This document shows, one piece after another, positions 30,501-38,280 of a stretch of DNA of 64,000 nucleotides. The notes under the pieces were generated by a model. The model did no database searches and was not told where the DNA came from. It saw only the letters and a program-made list of their open reading frames with translations. The stretch lies in the NCBI RefSeq assembly GCF_901709675.1, contig NC_051102.1:5865412-5929411 (forward strand), in the 5' to 3' direction. Positions within the stretch are counted from its first letter, which is position 1. Every line of letters starts with the position of its first letter. A program made the position numbers and the translations under genes. The DNA is from Syngnathus acus (Eukaryota > Chordata > Actinopteri > Syngnathiformes > Syngnathidae).

Positions 30501-33500
30501 GGGATGAAGGATGCCATCTTGAGAATGTTAGCAACCATGTTGTCCACAATATCAAAGAAGTTGCCTCTGTTGCTAAAGTCTAGCGGAGGGTTAAAGCACA
30601 TCTCGCTGCCGTTCAACACCAACTGGACCTCAAACAGCGGACTGACACGCTGGGCTGCATCAGTGTTGTCTAGCAGGTACTGTAGAGAGCACTGGATGGC
30701 GTGAGAGAAGCCTGCCAGGATCATGTGGTCCACATAGTTAGAGTAGGCCTGCCACTCGCTGCTGTTCAGGTCAGACACTGCCAGAAGTGACTGGTTCTCC
30801 TAAAAAAAAAAAATGCAGAATTAGAAATGCACATCTCCCATTCAACCCCAATGAAACTCTACCTGCAGAAGTGCGTGTATCTGCTCGCCCGTGCTGCTGA
30901 TGAGAGCGTGCTGCTTGGCAACATTTTCGTCAATGTCCGAGAAGAGCAGAAGAGTCGAGTCGCGGCTCTTTCTTGTAACGCATGCGCGTTGACTGAATTT
31001 CCCCATGAGCGTCTGCATGGCCTCCACGTTTGCTTTGCTCCTCTGAACACGACTCCAAAGGCTCTAGTGATGTCACAATATACAATTACAAGTTCTTATT
31101 TGAGGAATGTTTTGAGCTGGGATACAAAAAAAAAAGTGTTCATCAATTCTTGCAGTTTACTGCGGCTCCTTAGCACACTTTGATTTTAAAGTAACCTGGA
31201 CGAGATCTCTTGCGCTCTTAATGTAGTCCCAGACGTCATCCTGCGCCCAGGTGAGTTCTCGCAGGGCTGGATCCAGTTGTCGCCTGGTCCTTTCCATCTC
31301 AACTTTTACCAGTCCCAGTTCCACATCCAGAATAGTGCTCTTCAGCTGGTTGTACCACTGGGTCACCAGGATCAGTGTCTGAATTTGCTGCAGGGCACAA
31401 TGTAAGTATGATTTGCAGTTTCAAGTTTTATTAGTTATCCGACCAGCGGCAGTTTGAACTCACCAAGCAGAGTCGTTCGCGTTTCGAGAAGAGCTGAAGA
31501 GCTGCTTTGGGAATGTTCTGGCTCTTTAGCATTCCCAAATACTTCACCTCCTTGAGCACAGATCTCAGCTGGATGTAAAGTGAGGCGTTGTTAGCCAGAA
31601 ACGTTCTGTCAGTATGATTTTCTGTATCTTTTCTTGCATACTTTCAGACACTGTTAAAGAATGAGGGTGCAATCATATTTATTAGTGTCTGTTTCTTGAT
31701 GCTTACGGCTAGACTGAAGTTGACGTGGAACAAGCCCGTGTTGGTGTCAAGAGTCAACAGTGGGTCCTCCAGATGTCTTTGACAGATTTCCTCCAGACCC
31801 TCAGTCCACTGTGAGAAAAGATCCTGGTCCTGCTGCTCCAAAGCTTCCAGAAGTCGTTCACACTTGTGGAGGGCTGCGTCCGCCTCAGTGCCAGCCAAAG
31901 GCCTGGAATAGTCGGACAGAAAGACTTTGAGGTACAAATACAATCAAGGTGAGTGAGCGAGTTCTTGGTCCATACATATGAGCAAGCTGGCAAAGGTTGG
32001 CTCTGTTGGTCAAGATGCGACTTTGAAGCTCCTGTGACCATTTCAGCCTCCCGGCCACCAGGGGCATATTTTTCCCGAGGACCAAATTTCCTGATGTATG
32101 CTGAAACAAAAGTTTCATCCATTGTGATTCCTGTGCTTAAGATGCTTAGATGTATTGGGGTCACAGGATTTGCAGTGATCACTTATGAATATTAATAGTA
32201 ATAATTATTTTCAAAATATCGTCTCACCCCATCCCTGTGTTGATCAAACAAAAACTGGCAGTGGTTGATTTCCTGGTTGAACATGTCCAATAACACGGTA
32301 TAGTTGGGAGAGAAGAGCTGATGGATTGTGGGTCTCTCCAGCAGGTTGCCAAAAATCTTCAGCATCTGAAATGAAATCATTTATGCAATGTAAAAAACAA
32401 ATTGTTTCAGAAATTGGCAGTAGAGACTCACCTTGAATGTAGATTTGAGATTTCTTGAGTGCTGAAAGGCCAGATTGAGAACAGTTCCCAGTCTCTGGTC
32501 AAAGTCTTTGTTTTGTTCCATAAAACACTTGTATTGATGAATAAAATCCTGCAGACCAAATTGAGACATATTTAGATCATTATAAGATATTATTTAGATC
32601 AGTGGTTCCCAAAGTGGGCGGTACCGCCCCCCTGGGGGCGGTGGAAAGATCTGGGGGGGGGCGGTGAGGAAGAAAGGGGCGGTAGGGGGGCGGCAGTCGA
32701 TTTGTACACAACACGCCGCTCTGGCCCAGCCAGTTTTTGGTTACAAAAAAAAATCTGCTATCAAGTGCTGTGGAACAAGGTCAAGATGTACTTCATTGCC
32801 TTCCCAACATCATATTTAGTAGAACGGGGCTTCAGTGCAGTCACCTTGCTTCTTTCCAAGCAAAGAAACCGACTGAAAATTACTGACCGCGGGGATCTAC
32901 GACTTCTTCTTAGTGAGTTCCAGCCTGATGTTGAGAAGCTTATGTCCCTGCACCAAGCACATCCATCCCATTAATATTACGTGTGAGACAATGAAGGTTA
33001 CTGGTGGAATGTTTATTTACGATTCTATGTTGCTGAAACAGTTAAAACTGCTAAAAAATAAATTGGTTTACTAAATACTAAATTGGGTTTTATTTGTGAA
33101 ATACACATTTGTGTTTAACCTTTCTCTTTTCAAATTGCAGCAAACCAAATATCAAGAAAGAGGTGTTTGTTTCCATATGTGCCTTGGGGGGGCGCTAGGA
33201 ATTCACTGGGGAGCCAAAGGGGGCGCCAGCCTGCAAAAGTTTGGGAACCACTGATTTAGATGATACGATATTGTTTCGATTCTTCAACTTTGGTTATAGC
33301 CGCTGATGCAGTCTTACGAGGCCTCACATCATTAGTGTAGTCCAAAGGGTCATATTTGCTCTCTCTGAGGGCTCGCCAGCGGTCCTGAAACTCCTCGCTC
33401 ATGTTGAAGACCATCTCGCCAAGGATCTTGCCTCTGGATCCACCGAGTTCCACCTTCTCCAGCTTTAGAAAGTCCAGCGCTGAGGCAAATAGTTCCTATG

Positions 33501-35465
33501 AATGACCATAAATAAAATCATATAGGCAACAATAGCTAACAAGATGATCGTTCTGTGTCAAAACTTAATCCGACCTCAATCATAAGCAGCCTCTCCATGA
33601 TGCGGTCCGAGCGCCGGAACACAAGCGAGGTTGGAAAGTCCCACAGCTTGACGGTCTGGTCGCGTTGGAAGTAATTTGGAATTTTCTGGCGGTGAGTGTG
33701 AAACTGCTGCTTGAAGGTGCGCAGGACGTAGATGGTTATTTGGACTCTCTCCTGGCCTTCCTCAAGCTCCATCTTAAAGAGTTCCTCAGGGATCAGGTAG
33801 GCAAAAGCCTGTCAAGCAAAGACTTTCAAAGTCAGAAATCACCTCTACCAAATCTCGGATTCATCGCTGGACCTTTTCCAGGATCAGATTGCAGAACTCT
33901 CGCAGTAGGACGACCATGCGTTGTGGAGTGCAGTAGTAGTGTGATCTGCTCCAGATGAGACAGAGGGTGTGGAAGAGAGGAGGCAGCAGAGTGTCCACCT
34001 GAGGGAAGCTTCTCTCTTCCAGGTTGCTGATGAGCCTCCTCAAAGGACGCAGATATAGATCGATATCCTCGGCTTCCAGCACCGCTGTGACAGCCACATA
34101 CAAAAATGCTTCATGTAATAAGATCAGGCAAGGCCTTCACCTAACCTGAAAGTCAGAATCTGGATCATCACCATCGTTGACTTTGACAGAGATGTCCCAG
34201 AAGGAAGAATAGTAGCTGCTCTTCACTCTTCTCAAGATCTCCATGATCTGCTTCACTTTGTGACTTTGAATCTGAAAGCACCAACCGTGATTGTCGAATT
34301 AAGTGGGATGGAAAAATCTAAATGTTATGCCAATGTTTGACTGTACCTGTGATTGAATTCCCAGAAGATTCTCTCTTTGTGAGCTCCAGAACTGGAGCTC
34401 CACGTTAGGGCCTGGGTGCTCACCCTTAAGCAACAGGGCTCCAGAGTCCTTCTTCAGAACATTCCATATTTGTCCAGACCACTGCACAATCAGCGTTTCG
34501 ATGGAGTATAACAAGCCTTCGTTCGGAAGAGGACCTGCGTGACTGATGGAGAAACATTGACTCAGCACTTCTGTTTTAGAATGATCCTTGTTCTTAAGAC
34601 ACCATTTTTAAATATCAAGTCCGCTAACCTAATCTCCTGAGGTCCTGCCCTTTCCACACAAAGGGGGAGAGGCAGAAGAGTTCGCCCTTCAGCATGTCCT
34701 CTCAGAGTGACCATGATGCTTCTTAGCTTCTCCAGGTGTCGGTGAATGTCCTCTGACACGACCTGAGGCCACTCCTCGTGGTTTAGACTGTTAGATAGCA
34801 CGCCCACCAGCACCTACAGAGGCAGTGGACATCCATAACCTCTCTTTCATATTTGGTCCAAATGGTGATTGAGTAGTTTTGCCAGCTCTGCGACATTGCA
34901 AAGGAGAACTTGGACAACTTGGATGTCCACAAGCCCACCTGTGAGATGACAATTGGTAAATGCTCCATCGGGTATCCTGGTACTTCCCCCAGTCGCAGTT
35001 GGTGTCGGAACCCTTGGCGAGCAATTCTCTTTACGCCCTTCTTCAGCACACACAATATTTTGGTCTTCCATGGTGGGGATGTCTTCACAGATGCAAAAAC
35101 AATATTTTTTAAAAATTCTCTTTCTTTATTTAATTTAATTTATTTAATTTGATCCATTCAATTTTATTTATTTATTTATTCATTTATTATCTCACCTGAG
35201 CATCCCCCACATGCAGTGTCCCTCCAGGTCCAGTGAAGAACAGCAGCCTGTTGGTCCAAATGTGGTCTAGGTAGTCCAAAATGATTTGCTGATTCTCCTC
35301 TGCACAGATGAAGCGATTCCATTTATCTGTCTTAACGCGGAGCACACACACGACCTGCTCTCGGAGGAAGTCCACCCTCTCGTCGGATAACACCACTCCA
35401 GCTGAAGCCCTTCCACTAGGGGAAGGGTTAGTAGCCCTCGTGATGTTGCTGAGGGCCTCTGCCAT
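10440..35465 (-). CDS. dnah11: Axonemal dynein heavy chain, outer-arm beta class, DNAH11-like
   Basis: A complete gene in 91 coding exons (limits given in the part entries), about 4493 residues, the usual length for DNAH9/11/17. Start MAEALSNIT at 35465; an in-frame ATG at 35504 would add 13 residues. Order: tail 1-1500, linker, AAA1 (GPAGTGKT 1872-1879), AAA2 (GGPGTGKS 2153-2160), AAA3 (GNAGVGKT 2480-2487), AAA4 (GVGGSGKQ 2825-2832), stalk with microtubule-binding tip, AAA5, AAA6, C-terminal domain ending [13 protein letters not shown]. All four P-loops are intact and every splice junction is in phase, so it should be functional. Outer-arm heavy chains hydrolyse ATP to slide doublet microtubules in motile cilia; DNAH11 is the left-right dynein. 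Segments such as [40 protein letters not shown] and LTVDVTKK favour DNAH11 over DNAH9 or DNAH17, judged from memory. Some fish annotations may call such a gene dnah9-like. Confidence 0.92.
12619..13013 (+). mobile_element. TA-flanked MITE, copy 1 (395 bp)
   Basis: Terminal inverted repeats CCGTATTTTC... and ...GGAAAATACGG with TA on both sides. Internal motifs TATAAGGCGCACC recur near each end. It sits in the dynein intron between exons 82 and 81. It has no coding capacity. The interior matches 16073-16484 in the opposite orientation. TA target and inverted ends fit a Tc1/mariner-type or similar non-autonomous element; the exact superfamily is not established here. Confidence 0.88.
13139..14064 (-). 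other. dnah11: Dynein AAA6 region, exons 78-81
   Basis: Exons 13871-14064, 13645-13793, 13447-13574 and 13139-13276. Motifs: [59 protein letters not shown]6 is a structural ring domain without a functional P-loop. At exon 79/80 the donor at 13644-13643 and acceptor at 13576-13575 restore the family sequence DVESLGRKLGFT; using the alternative donor near 13624 with an acceptor near 13568 would add non-family residues. Confidence 0.9.
14154..15119 (-). other. dnah11: Dynein AAA5-AAA6 connecting region, exons 74-77
   Basis: Exons 14955-15119, 14746-14886, 14519-14689 and 14154-14276. Motifs include [61 protein letters not shown] and ELDFLLRFN. All four are phase 0 to phase 0. The last two motifs also resemble DNAH11 more than DNAH9. 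Confidence 0.9.
14290..14505. repeat. Dispersed repeat (CTAGCTCCACCAG family) in a dynein intron
   Basis: Between exons 77 and 76: a G/C-rich start, then GAGATATCCTTGGCCACCCC and AATGCTAGCTCCACCAGC. The same words recur near 46740-46800 and 57205-57275 (TGAGAT(A/G)GCCTTGGCCAC ... CTAGCTCC). It is an interspersed element of unknown class, with ends not resolved. Confidence 0.55.
15182..16007 (-). other. dnah11: Dynein AAA5 domain, exons 70-73
   Basis: Exons 15875-16007, 15683-15803, 15471-15593 and 15182-15386 (about residues 3416-3609). Motifs: [84 protein letters not shown]. These are hallmarks of dynein AAA5, which has no catalytic P-loop. Confidence 0.92.
16073..16484 (-). mobile_element. 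TA-flanked MITE, copy 2 (412 bp), inverted relative to copy 1
   Basis: Same element as 12619-13013 but in reverse orientation, in the intron between exons 70 and 69. Ends CCGTATTTTCCGGACTATA... and ...TATAGTCCGGAAAATACGG, flanked by TA at 16071-16072 and 16485-16486. This copy's terminal repeats are better preserved. Confidence 0.9.
17779..18808 (-). other. Long dynein intron (1030 bp) with a 29-base tandem repeat
   Basis: The intron between exons 64 and 65 is about ten times longer than most others in the gene. It holds a 29-base unit repeated three times at 18371-18457 (ATTGAAATTAGCCGCTAATA...), and a non-repetitive GC-richer stretch, 18180-18680, that may be an inserted element. No open reading frame of note is present. 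Confidence 0.6.
18371..18457 (+). repeat. Tandem repeat, 29 bases x 3
   Basis: Units 18371-18399, 18400-18428 and 18429-18457 differ at only two positions (T/C in GAAA(T/C)TAG and C/G in GC(C/G)GCT). A recent local duplication in a dynein intron. Confidence 0.9.
19979..20679 (-). other. dnah11: Dynein AAA4 C-terminal part, exons 58-60
   Basis: Exons 20556-20679, 20257-20399 and 19979-20140. Motifs: [90 protein letters not shown]. They lead straight into the stalk. Confidence 0.92.
20205..20230 (-). repeat. 26-base poly-C (poly-G in the dynein transcript) beside a splice donor
   Basis: An uninterrupted run of 26 C on the + strand. In the dynein pre-mRNA it is 26 G, beginning about 25 bases after the donor of exon 59 (exon 20257-20399). 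It is highly likely to be length-polymorphic. Confidence 0.9.
20759..21741 (-). other. dnah11: Dynein AAA4 with P-loop and AAA3-AAA4 link, exons 54-57
   Basis: Exons 21580-21741, 21425-21508, 20990-21099 and 20759-20921. The last carries [15 protein letters not shown], the AAA4 Walker A motif (about residues 2825-2832), preceded by [18 protein letters not shown]4 of dyneins binds nucleotide and regulates the motor. The conserved Lys is present. Confidence 0.93.
21802..22858 (-). other. dnah11: Dynein AAA3 domain, exons 49-53
   Basis: Exons 22654-22858 ([13 protein letters not shown], Walker A, about residues 2480-2487), 22348-22513 ([29 protein letters not shown], Walker B region), 22185-22287 ([15 protein letters not shown]), 21976-22113 ([12 protein letters not shown]) and 21802-21903 ([20 protein letters not shown]). 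The reading frame runs openly through the 72-base intron 21904-21975, but its removal gives the family sequence [15 protein letters not shown]3 nucleotide state gates the motor cycle. Confidence 0.92.
22933..24377 (-). other. dnah11: Dynein AAA2 domain, exons 42-48
   Basis: Exons 24300-24377 ([17 protein letters not shown], Walker A, residues 2153-2160), 24087-24219, 23896-24023 ([18 protein letters not shown], Walker B region), 23641-23789 ([21 protein letters not shown]), 23416-23566, 23178-23309 and 22933-23106 ([17 protein letters not shown]). AAA2 binds ATP structurally. All motif residues I could check are intact. Confidence 0.93.
24471..25974 (-). other. dnah11: Dynein AAA1 catalytic domain, exons 35-41
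   Basis: Exons 25814-25974 ([32 protein letters not shown]), 25574-25730 ([17 protein letters not shown], Walker A, residues 1872-1879), 25298-25443 ([17 protein letters not shown], Walker B region), 25118-25234 ([20 protein letters not shown], sensor I region), 24912-25050 ([18 protein letters not shown]), 24755-24847 ([14 protein letters not shown]) and 24471-24665. AAA1 is the main ATPase site of the motor. The conserved catalytic segments are present without change, so the motor should be active. Confidence 0.95.
26036..29500 (-). other. dnah11: Dynein linker (N2) region, exons 21-34
   Basis: Exons 29278-29500, 28973-29089, 28733-28819, 28510-28668, 28349-28432, 28124-28282, 27805-27927, 27497-27619, 27176-27400, 26894-27112, 26615-26782, 26407-26532, 26232-26339 and 26036-26167. 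Motifs: [82 protein letters not shown]. The linker is the mechanical lever that swings across the ring during the power stroke. Confidence 0.92.
26783..26893 (-). other. dnah11: GC-AG intron in the dynein gene
   Basis: The intron between exons 30 and 31 begins with GCAAGG (exon CCAAACAG|GCAAGG) rather than GT. The only reading that joins the family sequence GTQPKQ to [15 protein letters not shown] in frame uses this GC donor at 26893-26892. The other 89 donors I read appear to be GT. GC-AG introns are a minor but normal spliceosomal class, sometimes linked to regulated splicing. Confidence 0.85.
32600..33253 (+). mobile_element. Internally deleted hAT transposon with perfect 8-bp target duplication
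   Basis: Ends CAGTGGTTCCCAAA and TTTGGGAACCACTG are inverted repeats. Both flanks carry the identical octamer ATTTAGAT (32592-32599 and 33254-33261), the hallmark of hAT insertion. It lies in the dynein intron between exons 8 and 9, on the opposite strand to the gene. It keeps only the 3' end of a transposase reading frame, so it is non-autonomous. The exact octamer match suggests it is not very old. Confidence 0.95.
32702..32974 (+). pseudogene. hAT transposase C-terminal remnant
   Basis: A 90-codon open frame containing [20 protein letters not shown] and ending in a short tail, which matches the hAT C-terminal dimerisation region (the (C/R)xFS...R.RL pattern). It lacks the catalytic core and BED zinc finger, which are deleted inside 32600-33253. 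It resembles the host-domesticated ZBED/SCAND3-like group of hAT transposases. No function is expected. Confidence 0.85.
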
Positions 35466-37044
35466 GAAGGAAGACCAACAATGGCTCAAAGATGAAAATG
35501 CCAAAAGACAATTAAATGTCTCCAGTTATTTTTTATGACTACCCTGCAGCTCGGAAATCTACAAGTAAAGTGATACAACTGCTTATGACCTTCTTTGTAA
35601 CCGTATCCAGTAACCTGAGCCTTCAACAGGTCCACAACAAAAGCACCACCCACCAGGAAAGGAAATATATGTTTTGCGAGCACGTTTTTAACAATGGTGA
35701 CAAAATAACGGATGGATGAGTCTTTGATGAACGTAAAAATATTTCATTCATCCATTTTGTGCACAGTAGTACTGGAGTACATAACTTCAGACATGCAATA
35801 CAGATAGTGACCACACGAGGGCAGTGTGGCACAATGTACCAAACATGCCTCAATTCTATGCTGGTCCAAGACATCACCTTCATGTCGTGCCATTTAAAAT
35901 AGTTGTAACAAAATGATTACTCTTTTGAATTTAACCCGAAGGCATAGATGTTAGAAATGTTGATATAACATACCCTAAATGCAAAAGATAACTTTTGGGC
36001 ACGTGGCAGATTAAAGATCTGTATATAGTCATTTCTGCTTAGCTACTTTTCAAATAAATGTCCAAGAACATAGACATTTTGCGTTGCATCATCATCCGAC
36101 AGAATTTCTCTGGCCTGATTCCTCCAGAAACATACTGAAATCAATTGTATGGAGTTTATTTCACTCATGTTCTTCTGCTAATGGATGTTCATGACCTTTG
36201 TCGGCTTATTTTCAGTCTTCAGCATTCATCTACAGTGAATATTTCAATTGTGCATAACCCACACTGTAAAAACTATAATCCATGGCAATTCTCCAAGGGA
36301 ATCTGATTTCAAAAAATACATCTGTAATTCCATGATATTATACACTCGCATGAGTGAAATAAAGCTCTCTAGTAAATGTGCTTTTGCGGCACGCATCGAA
36401 GTTTTCTTTTGCTTTGTTGTTCCTATAAGTATGTTTCAATTAAAAATGTGTGGCTGTATGTATATCTACGCACAGCCCAAGGCCAGCGGACTGGCTTCCC
36501 TTGGGTCTATCTAAGCCCATTTGAGCCAGTTGACAGTAAGAGCATGACTGCCCATCTCTTTGACCTCAAGTCCAATGTCAGCTCTGCTCCGAAGGGATGG
36601 AAGCACGGGGGCCAGAAAAAGAGATTGTTGAAGAATGGGGAGGACGAGAGGAGCATGAAAGGGAGCCGATGGTGAGACAAAAGAGGGTCACAAAAAAAAA
36701 GAAAGAAAGGCTGTAAGCCGAGATGGAAAACGAGGAGAGGCTGCGAGCGCACACGAATACAAATGAGTGAAGAGTGATGAAGGTGCGGCGGTGAGCAGCA
36801 GCAGAATAAATGTATATACTTTGTCAACACGCTCATTGCTGAGCAATGCAATCGGTAAAAGAGCAAATGGGAAAAATGGGCCTTCAGGTGATGTTTAAAC
36901 TTGACTGTAACTGAAATATCACCCAAATGAGAACGCAATAGATTCTGCTCCACTGTGACATAGCAAAGCACATACTAAACAATGGATATCTCATTTATTC
37001 TTTCCTTCTCCTTTCATCTTTGCTTCGTCTCTTTTGTAGTTGCC
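35466..37044. other. Upstream flank of the dynein gene; no gene seen
   Basis: The stretch holds the presumed promoter and 5' UTR of the - strand dynein gene. I looked for an RFX X-box (GTNRCC-RGYAAC) and saw only two direct GTAACC half-sites near 35598-35616, which do not form a proper X-box. The open frames here (such as 154 codons on the - strand ending near 36507) are low in complexity and show no family resemblance. Confidence 0.5.
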
Positions 37045-37150
37045 GGTGCAGTGACGTAGCTAAGGGGGTGAGCGTGGGTGCACTGCCTCCTCGAAATATG
37101 CTTGGACCCCTGGTGCCAGACCAGGTAATTGACTTTTGGGTATGTTCTGA
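37045..37150. repeat. Dispersed repeat fragment (GTGACGTAGCTAAGG / ACTTTTGGGT family)
   Basis: Contains GCAGTGACGTAGCTAAGGG and, further on, GGTGCCAGACCAGGTAATTGACTTTTGGG. The second part recurs near 46565-46595 (GGTGCCAGGCCAGATAATTC ... ACTTTTGGGTG), so both are fragments of one interspersed family. Confidence 0.5.
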
Positions 37151-37196
37151 ATTGTCTACATAATTTCACATTTCTTCCCATAATGAATCTCTAATG

Positions 37197-37527
37197 CACA
37201 CGTGTCAAACTCGAGGCCCGGGGGCCAGATACGGCCCGCCACATCATTTTACGTGGCCCGCGAAGACAAATTGTGCATCAAATTTGTGTGTCATTACTAG
37301 AATTGCAAATTGTCTTCACTTTTAATAATATCTTCTTTTTTTAAAATATTTGACCAGTTTTTACTCGTCTGATTTGAAAACGAGTTATTTGTCAGTTTGT
37401 TTTGTAGCTTTTACTGGATAGAATATGAGATGCTCATACATTTATTTGGGTTGACTGTCATAATGGCCCTACAAAAGAAGCTATGACTACAATGCGGCCC
37501 GCGAAAAAAATGAATTTGACACCCCTG
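37197..37527 (+). mobile_element. hAT-type MITE, copy A (331 bp)
   Basis: Begins CACACGTGTCAAACTCGAGG and ends TTTGACACCCCTG, an imperfect inverted repeat. It is flanked by near-identical octamers CTCTAATG (37189-37196) and CTCTAATT (37528-37535). The interior has GGCCCG(C/G)...GGCCAGATACGG and GCGGCCCGCGA words, shared with 43272-43600 and 62575-62902. It is a non-coding, non-autonomous element. Confidence 0.85.
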
Positions 37528-38077
37528 CTCTAATTTTTTATTTATTTTTTGCCATCCCAAGGAAAAAAAATCTTATCCCCGCCAGGTGTCTGGGGGCTAA
37601 ATAAATGAATGAATATAAAAATAAAAATATATTTGGAGGAACCAAGAGAGTGACCAAGCAAGCCAACGCACACCATCATTTGAGTCTCACGTGAAGCTCG
37701 TGACCGACGAGCCATGCAAACGAGCATGTCTACGTTGGTGCTTGTGCAGAAGTCCAGATGGTGCTGACCAGCCGTTCCTCCCAGGGTAGATGAAGTAAAT
37801 GGAGCGATCACGGTTATGACCGACACACAGTCTCATGGCCTAACATGGCTGCTGGCATTTTTTTAACGCATGCCCGCACAGTCACATTAATATACGTACG
37901 GTAGAGTCAGTCCGAACCCAAACTGCAAATGAACCATACAGACTTTGATTTGAAAAATCTTTTTGTATGTGTTAATTAGATCTGACCTTCCTTGTCACTT
38001 TCCCGATCCCTCCTGTGTGCAATTGCCATTACATGTCTCTCTCTCCCTTGTGTGTCTTTTATTGGCTCTCCACACAG

Positions 38078-38280
38078 AGCGAGTCAAGAGACGGCGACAA
38101 TTCCGACTAACCGCCAGAGACAGGCACTCTGAAAGCTCCAAGCAAGGAGCTCCTTATCAGATGGCTCCTTTGTACTGCAAAGGTCCCTCTCCACTGATAT
38201 CTACAGGAGGTGGCCAGAGGACATGGCCACCCTCCAAGCCTGCGGTTAGGAATAGGCACTCTGCCGTGTACCCCAAATAG
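38078..38280 (+). other. Weak candidate 3'-terminal exon, unassigned
   Basis: A pyrimidine-rich acceptor (TTATTGGCTCTCCACACAG) precedes an open frame that runs to TAG at 38278-38280 and encodes RRRQFRLTARDRHSESSKQG and a Pro/Ser-rich end HSAVYPK. Codon use is not clearly biased and no family is recognised. No partner exon was found. It could equally be chance. Confidence 0.2.

Larger units (their letters stand above)
29599..35465 (-). other. dnah11: Dynein N-terminal tail, exons 1-20
   Basis: Exons 35196-35465, 34939-35082, 34629-34813, 34347-34542, 34172-34271, 33873-34084, 33575-33808, 33328-33495, 32432-32548, 32228-32365, about 31976-32100, 31707-31902, 31464-31568, 31196-31387, 30863-31063, 30464-30799, 30154-30231, 30026-30081, 29835-29955 and 29599-29768. 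The tail (N1) dimerises and binds intermediate chains; motifs include [57 protein letters not shown] and [15 protein letters not shown]. Donors at 33327 and 34171 were chosen over nearby GT sites because only they keep phase. This is the most divergent part of the protein, as expected for the family. Confidence 0.88.

Noticed and set aside
33318-33327. Donor CCTC|GTAAGA for dynein exon 8
   Set aside because: It leaves the next exon out of phase. GAT|GTGAGG ten bases upstream in the transcript keeps phase 0.
36507-36971. 154-codon - strand frame
   Set aside because: Phe/His/Leu-rich and low in complexity, with no domain, splice logic or conserved-looking segment.
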